Shown here one piece after another: positions 24,641 through 37,400 of a stretch of DNA of 64,000 nucleotides. The stretch comes from Callipepla californica brunnescens (taxonomy: Eukaryota > Chordata > Aves > Galliformes > Odontophoridae). The stretch is taken from assembly GCA_023055505.1 (NCBI GenBank), contig JALIRH010000004.1, forward strand, positions 50,969,115 to 51,033,114. Direction: 5' to 3'. Position 1 is the stretch's first letter, and the number at the start of each line of letters is the position of its first letter. Below the pieces are notes generated by a model that did no database searches, had not been told where the DNA came from, and saw only the letters and a program-made list of their open reading frames with translations. A program made the translations under genes and the position numbers.

Positions 24641-27600
24641 ATTCCTTCATGTACCAAAGTCAGAAAACTCTGGGACTCTAAACAGGATTTTTTTTTTTAT
24701 TTTGATGTGTCCGTTGTTAAAAAAGAAAATGAAGAAAACTAGACAACTGTCAGAAAAGAGCTAAGGTTTTCTTCTGAATTTTATCAACATTTCTTGATTA
24801 AACATATGTGAATGCATTGTCTGGTTTTAATCAGCTTGAAAACATCACCAGCAATTAACTGGCAAAAAAGAATAATGTTGCATAGTCAAGCAAGAGTAAT
24901 TGTGCTCATTATATTGCCAGGGATGCAGTTGATCAAAAATGCTGTTTTTTTTCTGAAGTTCATTTACAGTATTCAGGCAGAATCAGCACTGATTTCATTG
25001 GCTTTAATCAGAAACCACTTTGCACAGAAACTGCACACTAACCTCCAAATGCATAGCATGCTGTCATCACGTATGATGGGTCTCCCACTGGAATCATGCC
25101 TCTGTTTTTTGCAAGGCTGTCAGGGCTATTTTTCCATTTAACCTGGAAAATATTTATTGCTTAAGAAACAATATAATCCCCTACACGTTCAGCTTTGTGG
25201 GGAAAAAAGTGTTGAGAGACAAAAGAATGAAAGAGTGAATGAGTACCTCTACAGACGTCTCTTCAGAGCTTATCTCTGTGAATTTACAGTGGATAGAAGG
25301 AGATGGTAGGACCTGGTGACTAAGACAAATTTCAGGTCACACAAACCATTTTAATTTTAGAAAAGAGTTTTTGGCAAAGATTTTCCGGTTTGGCTTCTCC
25401 ACTGCCATATCTTTCTGGGATGGGGCAAGCTGGACCACAGAGATCAATTACAACACACTTCTCAACCAAAGAGCACAGAAGGCAGCAAAAGGTGACTCTA
25501 TAAAGGAATTGCCTGCATTGTTCAGTCCTTGCTCTGCATGTGAACAGGGGTTTCACCTTTTCCCCTTGTCCCTGCCTCTTAGTTTCATAGATATCTGCAT
25601 TGATTGTTTGCTGTGAATATGACACCATTTAATGCCTTAATTTATTTGAACTCGGTCTGCAGCTGCTAGAGCTCAGCACTGCATCTATAGCTTGGTTTAT
25701 CTGCTCAGTATTGGATTTCTTATCCAGTGTGAGTAAAGCATCAATTTTTTCCAGGGTTACCCAACCCCTTCTCCAGATCTGCAAATTTTCAGTTGTGTCT
25801 GTGCTTCCTTAGCAGTATCTGTCTTCTGTTTCAGAAATATGTGACAACATGATGCCATGCCCACATTTTCTATGGAAAGTCCTGTAGGCTTGAATTACAG
25901 CTCTTATCTTACTTACCCTCACTGCTGCATCTTTTTAAGTTCTGTTTCTGAAACATTTTTTTCTGCCTCAGAAAAAGAAGGCATTACTGCAATGTAGCAC
26001 AAAACTAATTTTTGGATCTATAGCTTATCCTTTCATGTTCTGTTTTCTGCAGATATTTTATATGAGTCACATAGGCAAGCATACGAAATGCTTTTTAATA
26101 CATCATGAAATACATAGGGAAGACAAAAAAGGGGATACAGTGAGGTTCACTGCCAAATTCAAATCTCTGTCTGACCAGTAATTGACCAATGTAATTCTGT
26201 CAAGGACAAGGGAGTTATGTCAGCTCAATTTGGAGCAAGAAAGTTCAAGGAAAAGACTCCAAGCCTTTAAGTACAGATTCCTTTTTTTGAAAAGAGTCAG
26301 GAGGTGGCAATTAAACTCAGTTACATTGGGATGAACGTGCTCTCCCCGTGGCTCAGAGACCACACACACGCGGGCGATGCTCTGTGGATGAATATATCCT
26401 GCTCTGACCACTGGCTGGGCAGCTAGAGCCAGAATCTCTTTGAGGATTTGGACAACACACTGAGGTGCAGCTCTATGAAATACTTAAAGAGACAACTCTG
26501 TACCATGTAGGCTATCCTGATGAAGCTGCTCCTTTAGGAGTATCCGGGATGTTGACCCAATTTGCACAGGCCCTCAGCATTAGCATAGGCCCATTTCAAG
26601 CGAGGTCTTTGAAGACCAGTTGCCTCCAAATTCCATTACCCCTCTCCCTGCTGGGTTTTGTGCTCTAAATATCAGGCAGGGGCTGAGGGAAGAAAAGAAG
26701 AGGAAAGAAAAAACGTTAAGTTAAATCCTAAACCCAAATAATTAGACACGTTTTGGTCAGTTCTCTAAACTCTTACCTATTGCTCATTCTCCATGCCATA
26801 GAATATAATCTGTTTTTTTTATTTTGTTTTTCAGACTTGGCACCCAGGTCAGATAACCTAGAGGTTCACAAGTATGAATGAGATAGAGAGAAAAACAAAT
26901 GGTGACTTTGGAGGCATTTGTCACAGCACTTTGCCTTTGTTTGCAGCCTCATCGGATGTGTAAGCAAATTTCAGAGTTGTGCTACCTTGCAGATATTCCA
27001 GGAACACTTCACTTGGAGAATGAAAGGGATGTGGGACAGCTGATATCTGGGAGGTAAGCTAAAGAGTAACAACAATATCTTGTTCTTTGTCACTAGCAAG
27101 AGGTAGCCTTGGGTTTGCTGGATTATTTTAATGGAAAATTTGCTTATGGAAAAATCCTGCATGGACAGAGGGCTTCAGCTCTACACTGGAGAGTAGCAGC
27201 AGTTTTATTGCTGACATGAAGTGGGCTCACTGCTGTTGAAAGTGGGACTGTGAGAGCAGAACAACCAAAAGTTGGCCAGATAGTTTGATTGATTAACCTT
27301 CTTTGCTTCTTTGTGTCCGGAAGCAATATTAAACCAGATTCCAAGCAGATACAAAAAGAAAGACTGTTTCTGTTAAATATCTGGTACATCCCACCATCAT
27401 AACAGCTTGCTTAGAGTAGGTCCCCACCTTTTGGCATGAAATTTGGTACAACTCAGGAACTTTATGAGCAACATGCACCAAGCACATCTGTATAGTACCT
27501 GAGAAAGAATTAAGGTGTATGTAGCAACATTTGACACCATAAGCATAGATTTTCATTCTTATGCAATTCTCACCTTATGCTGTTTCTTATGTTATCCCCA

Positions 27601-27677
27601 TCACTGGAAAAAATTGTTTGCTCTTTGTTCCTTTTCCTTTCACTGATGTTTGTTGCACTGATTGAGGGTTTTTTTTT

Positions 27678-27710
<33 letters not shown>

Positions 27711-27871
27711 AGAAAGGGAGTTCATACATTGTGTAATTAAGATATAAAAGAAGGTGAGCTTGAGGAAAGGCCTTGGAGTAAATGGAAGTGAGTTTTGTGG
27801 AAGTCATTTCCTAATCAAGCACTAGGCTTTGCACTCAGAATGGCTTCCAGGGAAGTTTTATCACTCAGCTA
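24641..27871. other. Unique sequence, no gene seen
   Basis: No repeat family or exon was recognised apart from the long T tract at 27669. Small open frames (up to 113 codons) are unrecognised and AT-biased. Confidence 0.5.
27669..27709. repeat. Poly(T) tract, 41 nt with one G
   Basis: This is the longest homopolymer in the window: 40 T residues with a single G at 27678. On the minus strand it would be a poly(A) tail, but the text at 27710-27870 resembles no transcript and runs straight into a CR1 piece. CR1 does not make poly(A) tails, so an origin from CR1 machinery is unlikely. Confidence 0.92.
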
Positions 27872-28040
27872 GAGACTTCCAGAGAATGGAATGAATGCCT
27901 CATCCTCAGAGGTGTACAAGGCCAGATTGGATGGGGACCTGGGCAACCTGATCTGGTGCATGTTTGGTGACCCTACTCGTGGCAGGGTGTTGGTCCCTTT
28001 CAACCCAAACAATTTTATGATTCGATAATGATTCTCTGAT
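27872..28040 (+). mobile_element. CR1 LINE, 3' end fragment
   Basis: 'cttccagagaatggaatg', 'ggtgtacaaggccagattgg', 'atggggacctgggcaacctg', 'atctggtgcatgtttgg' and 'ggcagggtgttggtccctttc' correspond to the CR1 3' end. The 'actagatgatct' segment is deleted between 'gggtgttgg' and 'tccctttcaaccc'. The terminal repeat is present but mutated. Confidence 0.92.
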
Positions 28041-30384
28041 TTCACCTATTATACACAGCTCCACTGTTCAAAGAAGCAAGCTGCCTGAAGATGGTCTCCA
28101 TGGAGTCTTGAATGTTTTTCCATGTTTCTCTAGTCTCCTTTTCACAGGGCTTGTTGAACTCTGTCAACAAAGAACAGACCATGAACTGGGCTTGAAATTC
28201 TCTGAGAAGCCACTTGAAGGTCTGGAGGTATGATGAAGTTAAATAGCTGGTGTAATTAACGAGACACCTGATTGCATGTCTTACAGCTGGAATTTTCAAA
28301 TGCTGATGATTTCATGCATAGACCTCTCAGAATGCTGCTTGTCCTGCTGAGTGGCAAAATCCTACAGGAACCAGGTGAGTTCACCACGAGAGGCGATATA
28401 ACAGAGTCGAAGAGCTGGAAGGAAACAGAAGAGACTATTACTTGTTCACACTGCTCTGAAAGAGATTAGCGTTGGGGAAGGCTGAGCTGAACGAATGCCT
28501 TCAACAACAACAACAACAACAAAAAAGACACAGCTACAGCTGCATACTCTTTGAAATCTTTTCCTCTGAGCAACAGCATTACCTCTCCCTCACTAAGATT
28601 CAGCTTCAATGAGCTCTTCTTCCTTCACAAGGCTGTCCTGATGTGAAGGATGTATCTCTGCATGCTGGCAAATGGGAAAAGCTGTGTGTTATCTGTGTGC
28701 TGCTGGCACTCAAAGCAATGTTGCCTAATAAGTTTATCTTTGGATTTCACAGAGGTGTTAGAAATGGCCAGAGAGGAGCTGATCTTTCACGAAGAAAGGA
28801 CTTGGAGGTGTAGCTTTACTTATTGCATTTTAGCATTTCACCCTGCAATCCTGATGCCTGTTCACCATAAGAAGGCAGACCTGCATGGCCCCAGAATCCT
28901 AACAATTTGATGAAGCTGTTAGTTGGAGTTGAGCTGACTTCACAGAGCTTGCTCAGGAGTGGGAGCTCAGCCAACAGGAGGCAATAAACTGGAACCAATA
29001 CAGTGTGGGGTGGTCGGTTCACTTCATGTTTGCTGGCATGGACTTAGATTAACAAGACTCCAGGGGATGAGGAGGAAAGAAGCATATTTTACATCATCCA
29101 AAACTTCTCAGGTGCAACTGCATTACTCCCTGGGAGCAAAGAGGTCATGACTGTGGGTACAAGCAGAGACTGGCGATTAGAAAACCACAGATACAAAGAG
29201 TAGCTCCAAGTAAGTGCAACCTGAATTAAAGTTATCAAAAACAGTTCTACATGCAGCCTGCTTTATTCAGCATTTCAATGGCCATTTTGCACACAAATTC
29301 TGAATGTGGTTTCACAGTGTGAAAGAATCACCCACCAGACTTCAGCCATGACTTCTTGGCAAGAGCTGCAAATCCAGATGGTGATTAGAATGCAATTTTG
29401 CAGATTATTTGGAAGTGTCACCCTACTCAGGTACTCCATGTCATTATTAATGCCCACAGAATACTGCTTGCTTCAAAATAATTTCCTACCTTAAGAATAA
29501 TAGAATTTCACCTGGGAGTACCTAGGTACTTAATGGCTCTCATCAACAGACTGTTGGGCTGCTAATAACTACAAGAAATGTGATGGATGTGAAACATGAG
29601 AAAACTCCAGAAACTAAACACTGCAAGGATTCATCTTGTTCAATGGTGATTCATGCACGCAATTCCCATGAGTATTACCAGGAGCTAGGGATATAAATCC
29701 TAGCACATCAAGAGGGGCTATAACCCCTGGTGGTTAGGAATTAGAAGCGTTCTGAGGGGCATAGAGTCTCATCTTAAGACACAGAGTTGCTGTGTGCATC
29801 TAAATCCCTGTACACCGAGATGAGAATATGTTAGGATCACTGTAATAGCAATGACTATGCAGCTTGTACGGTGCTTTTGAAATTGGATGACACAGAGACA
29901 TCTTTCCAAATTAGCGATTTAAAATTGCAGGTGGCTGCTGCTTTCAGTTTTCATCCACCCTGTAAGCCTGGAGATGGTTTCACTAATACAGCACTTCCCA
30001 GATGTTTAGACCCCAGGTGTGCAACACTGTTCTTATTGATGAGATTTAGATTCTCTTTTTTTTTTTTCTTCCATTTGATGCTGCTTATGATAGGAGCAAA
30101 AATAACTACATCAGGTCATATCTTTCATTATCATACAATACAGTCATTCTTTCCTTGCATTACTGATGCTGAGCTTAATTCTTTTCTCAATGAATTTGTT
30201 GAGGATGAATATGCATTTGTTTACAGGTCATGCCCTTTCCCTGAATCAGGGTAGTAGCTGCTCCTTTCATTTATTTATAAGCACTGACTTAATGTGTACA
30301 CTTGTAGATGCAGTTGTATTTATCCATTAAATGTTAAACTATACTGTAATTTTTATTTTTGCAGTGTTAATCTACATATTAGAT
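28041..30384. other. Unique sequence, no gene seen
   Basis: Apart from the CAA repeat at 28502, no recognised element lies here. A 127-codon plus frame (29871-30254) crosses a T run and is not recognised. Confidence 0.5.
28502..28526. repeat. (CAA)n microsatellite
   Basis: Six CAA units pass into a short A run. It is likely variable in length. Confidence 0.9.
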
Positions 30385-30523
30385 TGCCACAATCCTGGGA
30401 GGTTTCCAAGGTCAGGCTGGAAGGGGCCCTGGGCAGCCTGATCTGGTGGGGGACAACCAGTGCATGGCAAGGAGGTTAGAGATCAATGATCTGAGAGGTC
30501 TCTTCCGCTCTTTGATTCTCTGA
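30385..30523 (+). mobile_element. CR1 LINE, 3' end fragment, tail-to-tail with the next copy
   Basis: 'cctgggaggtttccaaggt', 'caggctggaaggggccctgg', 'gcagcctgatctggtggg', 'gatcaatgatctgagagg' and 'tctttgattctctgattt' follow the CR1 3' end. In translation the stretch 'V-R-L-E-G-A-L-G-S-L-I-W' matches the final residues of CR1 ORF2. The 3' end faces the 3' end of the minus-strand copy that starts 128 bp further on. Confidence 0.92.
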
Positions 30524-30650
30524 TTTTAGGATTATTTCTTTGTTCTACTTTTGCAAACATTTGGATATAATCTCTGCACCACTTGACAGTGCATTTCAGA
30601 TTCTCATGGTTCCCATTTGTGCTTCTGTGGTTTACTTCGAGCCTTTTTTT

Positions 30651-30829
30651 GAATCATAAAATGGCTTGAATTGGAAGGGACATCAAAGATCATCTAGTTC
30701 CAACCTCCCTGCCATAGGCAGGGTTGCCACCCACTAGATCAGGTACCAGGTCAGGTTGCCCAGGGCTCCATCCTATCTTAGCCTTGAGCACCTTCAGGGA
30801 TGGGGCATCCACAGCTTCTCTGGTTGAAC
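30651..30829 (-). mobile_element. CR1 LINE, 3' end fragment, opposed to the previous copy
   Basis: The plus strand reads 'gaatcataaaatggcttgaa', 'ttggaagggacatcaaagat', 'catctagttccaacctccc', 'ggcagggttgccacccact', 'caggttgcccagggctcc' and 'ttgagcaccttcagggat'. This is the CR1 3' end in reverse. It belongs to the same tail class as the piece at 30385, so the two form an imperfect inverted repeat. Confidence 0.94.
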
Positions 30830-31018
30830 TTTGCTCCCATGTCTAATAGAAGATGGCAAGTAACACTTTGGTTGGAGGTGATATATCAGTTTCAGAGGTC
30901 ATATCCACTAGATAAGTACCTCCATCAGAACTAGTCCCCAGGAAGTGTTTCAAGTCAACCAAGAGAAACAGGCACAATTTCTCTCGGTCTCATAACAGCA
31001 GACATCAGCTGATGTCAG

Positions 31019-31116
31019 GTCTGATTTTTGTGTAGTCCTGTGTGGAGACAGGATTTGGACTCAATGATCCTAATGGGTCCCTTCCAACCTGGGATATTCT
31101 ATGATTCTATTATTCT
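31019..31116 (+). mobile_element. CR1 LINE, 3' end fragment
   Basis: 'gtctgatttttgtgtagtcc', 'tgtgtggagacaggatttgg', 'actcaatgatcctaatggg', 'tcccttccaacctggga' and three 'attctat' units make up the right end. This is the subfamily with 'tggagacagga(g)ttggactc', also seen reversed at 14240 and 52617. The tail is well preserved. Confidence 0.94.
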
Positions 31117-33717
31117 CACAGCAGGTAAATCAAATCCTGTCAGTATTTATTTATCTCCGATTACTCAAAAAGGAATCCATAATAAACAGATCAGTAGCCG
31201 AGTAGTCCTGAATCAGCTCTGATGGTTTGCTGTATTGGGATGGGTTGAGGCAAAGATTGAGGTAATGTGTGGAGCTGGAAGCCAGGTTGACCACTTGACC
31301 ACTTCCATCTTCTTTCCAAGACGTATTTCTGCTCCCCAAATAAGCATGAATTCATTTATAATCCCATCACTTCCCACACCGCAAAACTTTCTCTGAATTT
31401 TTAATACACACACCTTAAGACACTTCCGGGATTTCTTTCTTAATTCCTGTAACTAAGTCAGATCAATACTCAAAGTGCCTCATGGTCATGAGGTCCTCTG
31501 CACGCGTGTACTCTGTTTGAACCTTTTAGGGATTTTGCACTGTATGGGGAATTTGCCCACAGACAAAAATAAACATATTCATTTGGGGCTACAGTATAAA
31601 TTAAATAAGCAGGTATTTCCCACAATGTATTCTGCAAAACACAGCAAAATAGACAGTCCCCTTCTGAAAGAACTGCAGGGTGGCAGACCAAAGTGAACTA
31701 TCCTGAAAGTGGAATAAATCCATCCCTAATCACTAACAAAGTGCTGAGTTTGCAGTAGATATTTCTCTTATCAAATCCTATAGCTGGATTCGCTGATATG
31801 GGTAATTTCCCAGGTGTTTACTTGCCAGACAAAGAGGTCATCTGAGGGGGAAACTGTCTCCTGGAAGATGAAGTGCTGTGACCCAACAACTGAATAAGTG
31901 TAGGAAAAGGTCTGCCTGCACAGCAAAATGTTTCTGTTATTATGATTCCTGAAAATGCCAAGGAACTGGGTTCATAAGACTCTTCCAGTTGCATAGCTCT
32001 ATGTCTTGCAGAACACCCCTCATATGTCATAACATCTCCAACATGTAGCTTTATGAAAATAATTCCAAGACGTATTAAATGAGAAAAAGATACTAAAACT
32101 AAACACTATCAATATTCCAGCCTGCTGTCATGCCAACACATACTATACTTCATGAAATAAAGCTCAGACTGTAGAGTACTTGGAGTACAATATTTTGCAT
32201 TTTGTTCCTATTTATGAATGAATTACTCTCGTGGTTACTCCACTTTCATTTTTTTACTGCCAAGGAACAGCCCAATCTTGCATTTCCCTCAAACAAGGAC
32301 TAATCAAATACAGGTTTTCTACACCTTCTCTTGAAACACAGTGTTGAGATAATTCACATTTCCTTTTTTTCAAGAGCTGAAACATGGCCTTGAGAGTCAC
32401 ATGCAGCCACTGCTGGTAGAGAAGCACTGCTGGGTGACATCTGTCATCAGCGACTGCTGAGCTGAAAGGTTCAGTTCCTAACAGCAAGTTGTGCATTAAA
32501 CAAACAAACAAAAAAGCCCTCCAAGAACGCCGTAAAAGGAGTTTGAAGAGCAAGTACATTTGAGAAAATTCAGTGCATTTTCAGCAATTCCTCCATCAGA
32601 AAAAAATAAAAATAAAAATGCATCCAGCATCATGTGAATTGTGCACTGAGCTCTGCGGAGATTAGTTTGCATTGCAATGTAAAAAATGTCAGGCAGCAAT
32701 TCTGACTGGACTAATTGTTGTCTGTTGCACTTGTCCAGACAGGGGATTTTAGGTGGTTCTTTAATCTAAAGAAAAAATAATGCCTTTTGACCCCTGAAGA
32801 AAGACCTATCAAAAAGCCTTGAAAATAGCAGAGAGTTTCTGGAAAACAGGTGAACAATTAAATAAACATCCAAAAAAACCTGAGGAATCCTCCAGCTTGT
32901 GAAGTTTTCCAGTCACAAGTCAGTAAGACATTATAAGATCACAAGCTTTATGCAGATGTTGAATGAATAAAATCATCTGGTTTGGGATGTGCAGCACATC
33001 AGATCTAAGGACCACCCAGGCTCAGAATGCTGACTCCATGAAAGCAAAGGGGTACACATAACTCCGTGACTGCCTCTTGAGGTGAACCTATTTGATCCAG
33101 AACTCTAAAGCCTGGGAAACAAAACAGGTTATTTTGGTACCAAAGTATTGTCTTTGGCTGAATTTAAACCTATTGGGAAGTTCTCTGCACACAATATATT
33201 AAGCAAGATATGCTTTGTCATTTTCTATAGATCCTGAGGGGCCCATTTATGCATCTCTGTTAAGCATTTTGCCACTCAGCCCTATGGGATTCAGGACACT
33301 TTGGTCCCCTTCTTAAGTCATCCTATACCCAAGCATGCCAGTTCTACCACACTGTTCCCCATCTCCCTCAGATCACTTATCTATTTGAACTCCAAAGGAC
33401 GTTGGACAAAGCATCTGGTGGGTCACACACGACTGTAACAGCAGTCCTGTCCTACACTGTTCTGCTGAGCACGAGGGGCTTCACTGGAAGCAGGATTTAA
33501 GTCCAAGGATGCTGAGAACATGCTCAAACACTGATCCCTGCCTCGTTGCAAAGTCTGTCCTAATAACACTTCTGACAGAAAAGAACACAAAAGCATTTCC
33601 ATCTCTTTTTCGAGTACTCTAAATCTTAAAACAGTGGGGCAGTTTTTACTTTCCTCTGCTTGGTCCTACTGCGTCCCTAGAAGTGGAGTTAAATACCTGC
33701 TTAGAAGGCAAAAAATG

Positions 33718-33741
33718 TTTTTTTTTATATGTAAAAAAAAA
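33718..33741. repeat. T9-ATATGT-A9 inverted repeat
   Basis: Nine T residues and nine A residues are separated by a six-base spacer. The arms can pair into a hairpin of A-T pairs only. It is simple sequence and I assign no function. Confidence 0.75.
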
Positions 33742-33848
33742 GGAGTAACACCCAGCTGTATTTAAATAATAGCATAAACCTGTTGTGGGTGAGAGCATAA
33801 GTGTTGACGTGAGTGTGTTGGGTTGAGGTTTAGAACATCATTATTTGC

Positions 33849-33985
33849 TCTTATTTACCAAATGTCTTACCATATTATCTGCCTTTTCAGATGTGTACTG
33901 GTTTTGATTTCTAATTGGTCTTATTTACAAAATGTCTTACTCATTAGACTATCTACTTTTTCAGATGTGTCCCCATTTTGATTTC
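33849..33985. repeat. Tandem duplication, about 70-bp period
   Basis: Copy 1 (33849-33911) and copy 2 (33919-33985) share 'tcttattta', 'aaatgtctta', 'ttttcagatgtgt' and 'ttttgatttc' in the same order. Between them lie a few substitutions and one small insertion (copy 2 has 'actcattagactatcta' where copy 1 has 'accatattatctg'). The divergence suggests an old duplication. It matches no transposon I know. Confidence 0.88.
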
Positions 33986-34197
33986 ACTGTGAAGCATACC
34001 AACATACCAAATCAGCAACATGACTGATGGCACCAGAGCTCCTCAGCATCTTGTTGCCTTCAGAAGGGTGTCCAGTACCCCTGAATACCATTGCGTGACT
34101 TAGAAAACAGCCCTTCTTCCCCTCCATGTTCTGCCATTCTCCTCATTTAGCATGAAGGGAAATCAGAAAGGCAATGACCTTGATGAGGCTAAGCACA

Positions 34198-34415
34198 AGA
34201 TGTCACATTGTGGTCAATGACTCTATGTTCATGTGGAGGCTGATCATGAGTGGTGTCCCACAGGGGTCCAGTAACTTTATCAAGGCCTGGAAGGCCAACT
34301 GCATCCTGGATTGTGTCAACAGAGGAGTTGCAGTGGGGCAGGGAGGGGACTGTCTCTCTTTGATCTGTCCTGTGAGCCCCCATCTGGAGTACTGTGTCTT
34401 GAAGGACTAACTTCA
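34198..34415 (+). mobile_element. CR1 LINE, ORF2 fragment with internal deletion
   Basis: The left part (about 34198-34270) translates as 'MFMWRLIMSGVPQGS', in which SGVPQGS matches the conserved reverse-transcriptase motif of CR1-type LINEs. The right part (about 34283-34415) translates as 'ANCILDCVNRGVAV..' and 'SPHLEYCV', matching CR1 text that normally lies several hundred bases further downstream. The region between, which would hold the catalytic F-A-D-D motif, is missing, so this copy cannot encode a working reverse transcriptase. There is no CR1 tail. Confidence 0.88.
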
Positions 34416-37400
34416 CCACCTGAAATGTTTTGCAAATTTGCCCTTAAAGCCTCTGAATATGTGAAGGAAAAGGTAACATTTGTGTGGAGAGCTCTTAACA
34501 CTGTGCAGTGGGTTGGAGGTTGGATTTATGGTTTCCTTATAAAATGAAATCCAGTTTTTGCTGAATAAAAGCCAGTTATTTGCTCTGACTGCTTAAGAAC
34601 TCTGTAACATTTAATTTAAAAAATGTCTCCAAATGACAGATTCTGTCCCAGGCCTTCTGGTAATGGGAAATCCAGAGCACAAAGAATGAAGTTTTCTAAA
34701 AAGCTTGGTATATTGTTAAGGAAACTAAACAAGCTTACAAAAAATATCTTATTGTGAAAAACTCTGGAGAATTTTTTATCTAGTCATAATTACAAGATGT
34801 CTTTATCAGACTTTTTTTTACTGTGTTTGTACTGATCTTAATTTGTAGGTCAATTTTAGATCTCAAGAAACAACGAACAAGAATTAGCAGAATATGAGCA
34901 TCTTTAACATTACTAAAAACCCTTTGTTGAAATATACAAGATAATGTAAGAACAGAAAAAAAACCAAACAAAACAAAGCAGTGGCATCAAATATAAATAA
35001 TCTAACATTTACGATGCTCCAAACAATTCTCTTCTACCAGAAGATGGTCGTGTTTACAGCTTGCCAGAGGCAGGCTGAATTTTGGTACATTTTACTCTGT
35101 TATTGTTTCATCTAATAAAAACGTCCTTTGCTCATGACAAACACAATGATGAAAACTGATGGCTTGATATGCAAACTTTGACCCACAGCGATAGCCTACT
35201 ATGTCACCAGCCAGGGAAAATTCCAAGCGAAAACATTTTTGACAATAAGCAATAAAGGAACGGCATTCCAGGGAGGAACTCACACTTGAGTCTGACAAGT
35301 AGGCGAGAGATTAAAAAGGAGAGAGAGTGAATGTTAATGACCTGGAATGCTCTGGAAGATATGTCTGGTTTAAGTATCAAAAAATCACAAGGAAGAATGC
35401 AAATATGATAAAACCCAAATACTTATAAGACTCTAAATGTTTTTTAAAAATGAGAAATTAGCTAATATTATGCTTCTCCTGCATTGCATGCGATAATTTT
35501 AAATACGCCTTTATCAAATTTAAGAAGGAAAGTTTGAGTTGATCTTCAATTTCTGTCATTTGTGAATTTTCCTGGAAGGGTGTCTCGTGCTTAGTTATCC
35601 TCTCAAACTAACTCCCTCTCTCCTTGACACCACTGGAGTTTTATCAAATCCCCTTGTGTGTATAGATCTTACATACCCATTACCCAAACTCCAGACTGCC
35701 TCAGATCCTGCCCTCTTCATCATACAAAACATGACTTGTACTTGAGAGCATCTTGGAGCTGATGGCAAAGCAGAAGCCATAGTGAGGGGACTTGAACCAG
35801 ACCAGCCAAAACACCACTTGTACCTCGGAGAGCATGGAGGTCTCCTTAAAATAAAGGACAAATGAAATGAATGGGTCAGGTTGAAGTCCCATCTAGCTCA
35901 ACATTCCCTTACTCACTTGCAAAGTAGCAGAAATCTAATAGAAAAAGGAAAGCAAGCACAGCACTGTGTTTCTCTTGGTATGTATGGAAGTTTTACTTCG
36001 GTGGGTTATAGCCCTGCTGGAGTTTTGTACCATTAAACTGTTTCATCCCTTACTGGGATCATGATTCCTTGCACTTACTGAGCCAGTTGCCTAGAGGAAG
36101 CTACTATTTTTTCACAGAAAAACAAAATGATGACAATGTTTTCAAGTTAGGAATTGGAAGGAACCCACTTAACATTCAGCAAAAGGAGTACAAATATCCC
36201 TAGTATGGTGCCCAAGGTTCCCATCCAGCTAAATGCCAAAGCTTGTGCTCTGGTGTAGGGACGGTCTAGGATGTACACAGACATCCACATGGAGATAAAG
36301 ATGTTTAGGACTCAAACTAGAGCCTAGGTCTACAACTCCACCTTACTTAAAGAGGATGTCTCAATATTCTTCTGATCTTCCTTTTCTGAAAACCTAGGCC
36401 TGCCTGCAATTTAGAGCAGAAGCTGAAGGTGTTTTGTGGGGCTGAAGACTGTTAAAACAGTTAGAAGTACTGGGACTTGGACCTTTCAGAGTTGGTCTCA
36501 CCAGCTTGCCTGATAGCTGTAGAAGAATTATTAAGCTTTTTGACCATAAAGATGTTTCTTTCCTCCCATCCTCCAGCTTCTGCAGTCCCTAAGCACCAGC
36601 ACTGACGGAACTCTCTTTTCTTCCAAGGGAAAAAAGAAAAGAAAAAGAGAAAAATTGTACAAAAAAATAAATCCCGTTTTTGTTCTGGATAAAACTAGGT
36701 CAGCATTTCCCATCCTCGCTGTCAGTTTTCTGCAGTGTGTTTCATACAAAGCATCATCATTCCAGTGAAAGGTATTTATAAAGTGAGCTTTGACAAAACA
36801 ATTGTATATTTTTTGCCAGAAAGGCTTTGGCATCTGTCACTGCCAGGAAAGATTTAAGATCTAGGTAGAATTTTCATCTCTTACAATGACTTGGCCTATA
36901 TTGACTAGATCTAATACATCTGATGTTTTAAAAGCCCCAGTGCAGCAATGAGCTATAAATCACAGCTGATTAGAAATTCTCCTCTTCTGTGGAAGAAAGT
37001 ATAAATGTTTTCAGGATTTATTTTTACCTACCGTCCCCAATAATGCACAGTTCTCTTTATTTAGAGGGAAGAAAATAGTACCGCATGGGAGTGGGAGCAT
37101 GCCAAAGCGAGAACCCCATGGGACAACAAGGATGCCAAGAATACAGACTACAGTGGGCAGGGGGCATGACAGCGGTTTTGCTGAAAGAAATGAGAGCATT
37201 TGAACCAGAACTGGTGGGCAAAGATGACTTATTATTATTTAATTTCATTGTAATTTGCAGCTAGCTGCTGAACCACAACTTCCTTCCTCATGAGTTTCTG
37301 TGTAATTACATACAGAAAATCAAAACTTGAATTTTAAAAATAAGAATATCTGTAATTTTCTTCCCATCTTTTTCAGCCTGCATCTAATCAGTACTAGTTA

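Larger units (their letters stand above)
31117..34197. other. Unique sequence with a tandem duplication
   Basis: No dispersed repeat or exon was recognised. A (AAAAAT)-type run lies near 32600, a T9/A9 inverted repeat is at 33718, and a roughly 70-bp tandem duplication is at 33849. Confidence 0.5.

Noticed and set aside
28395..28440. CR1-like 'agagtcgaagagctggaagg'
   Set aside because: Similarity is limited to one short block and the order of CR1 segments is not kept.
36136..36260. Possible CR1 tail ('aattggaaggaaccca')
   Set aside because: Only one block matches; neither the terminal repeat nor the 'gatcatctagt' segment is present.
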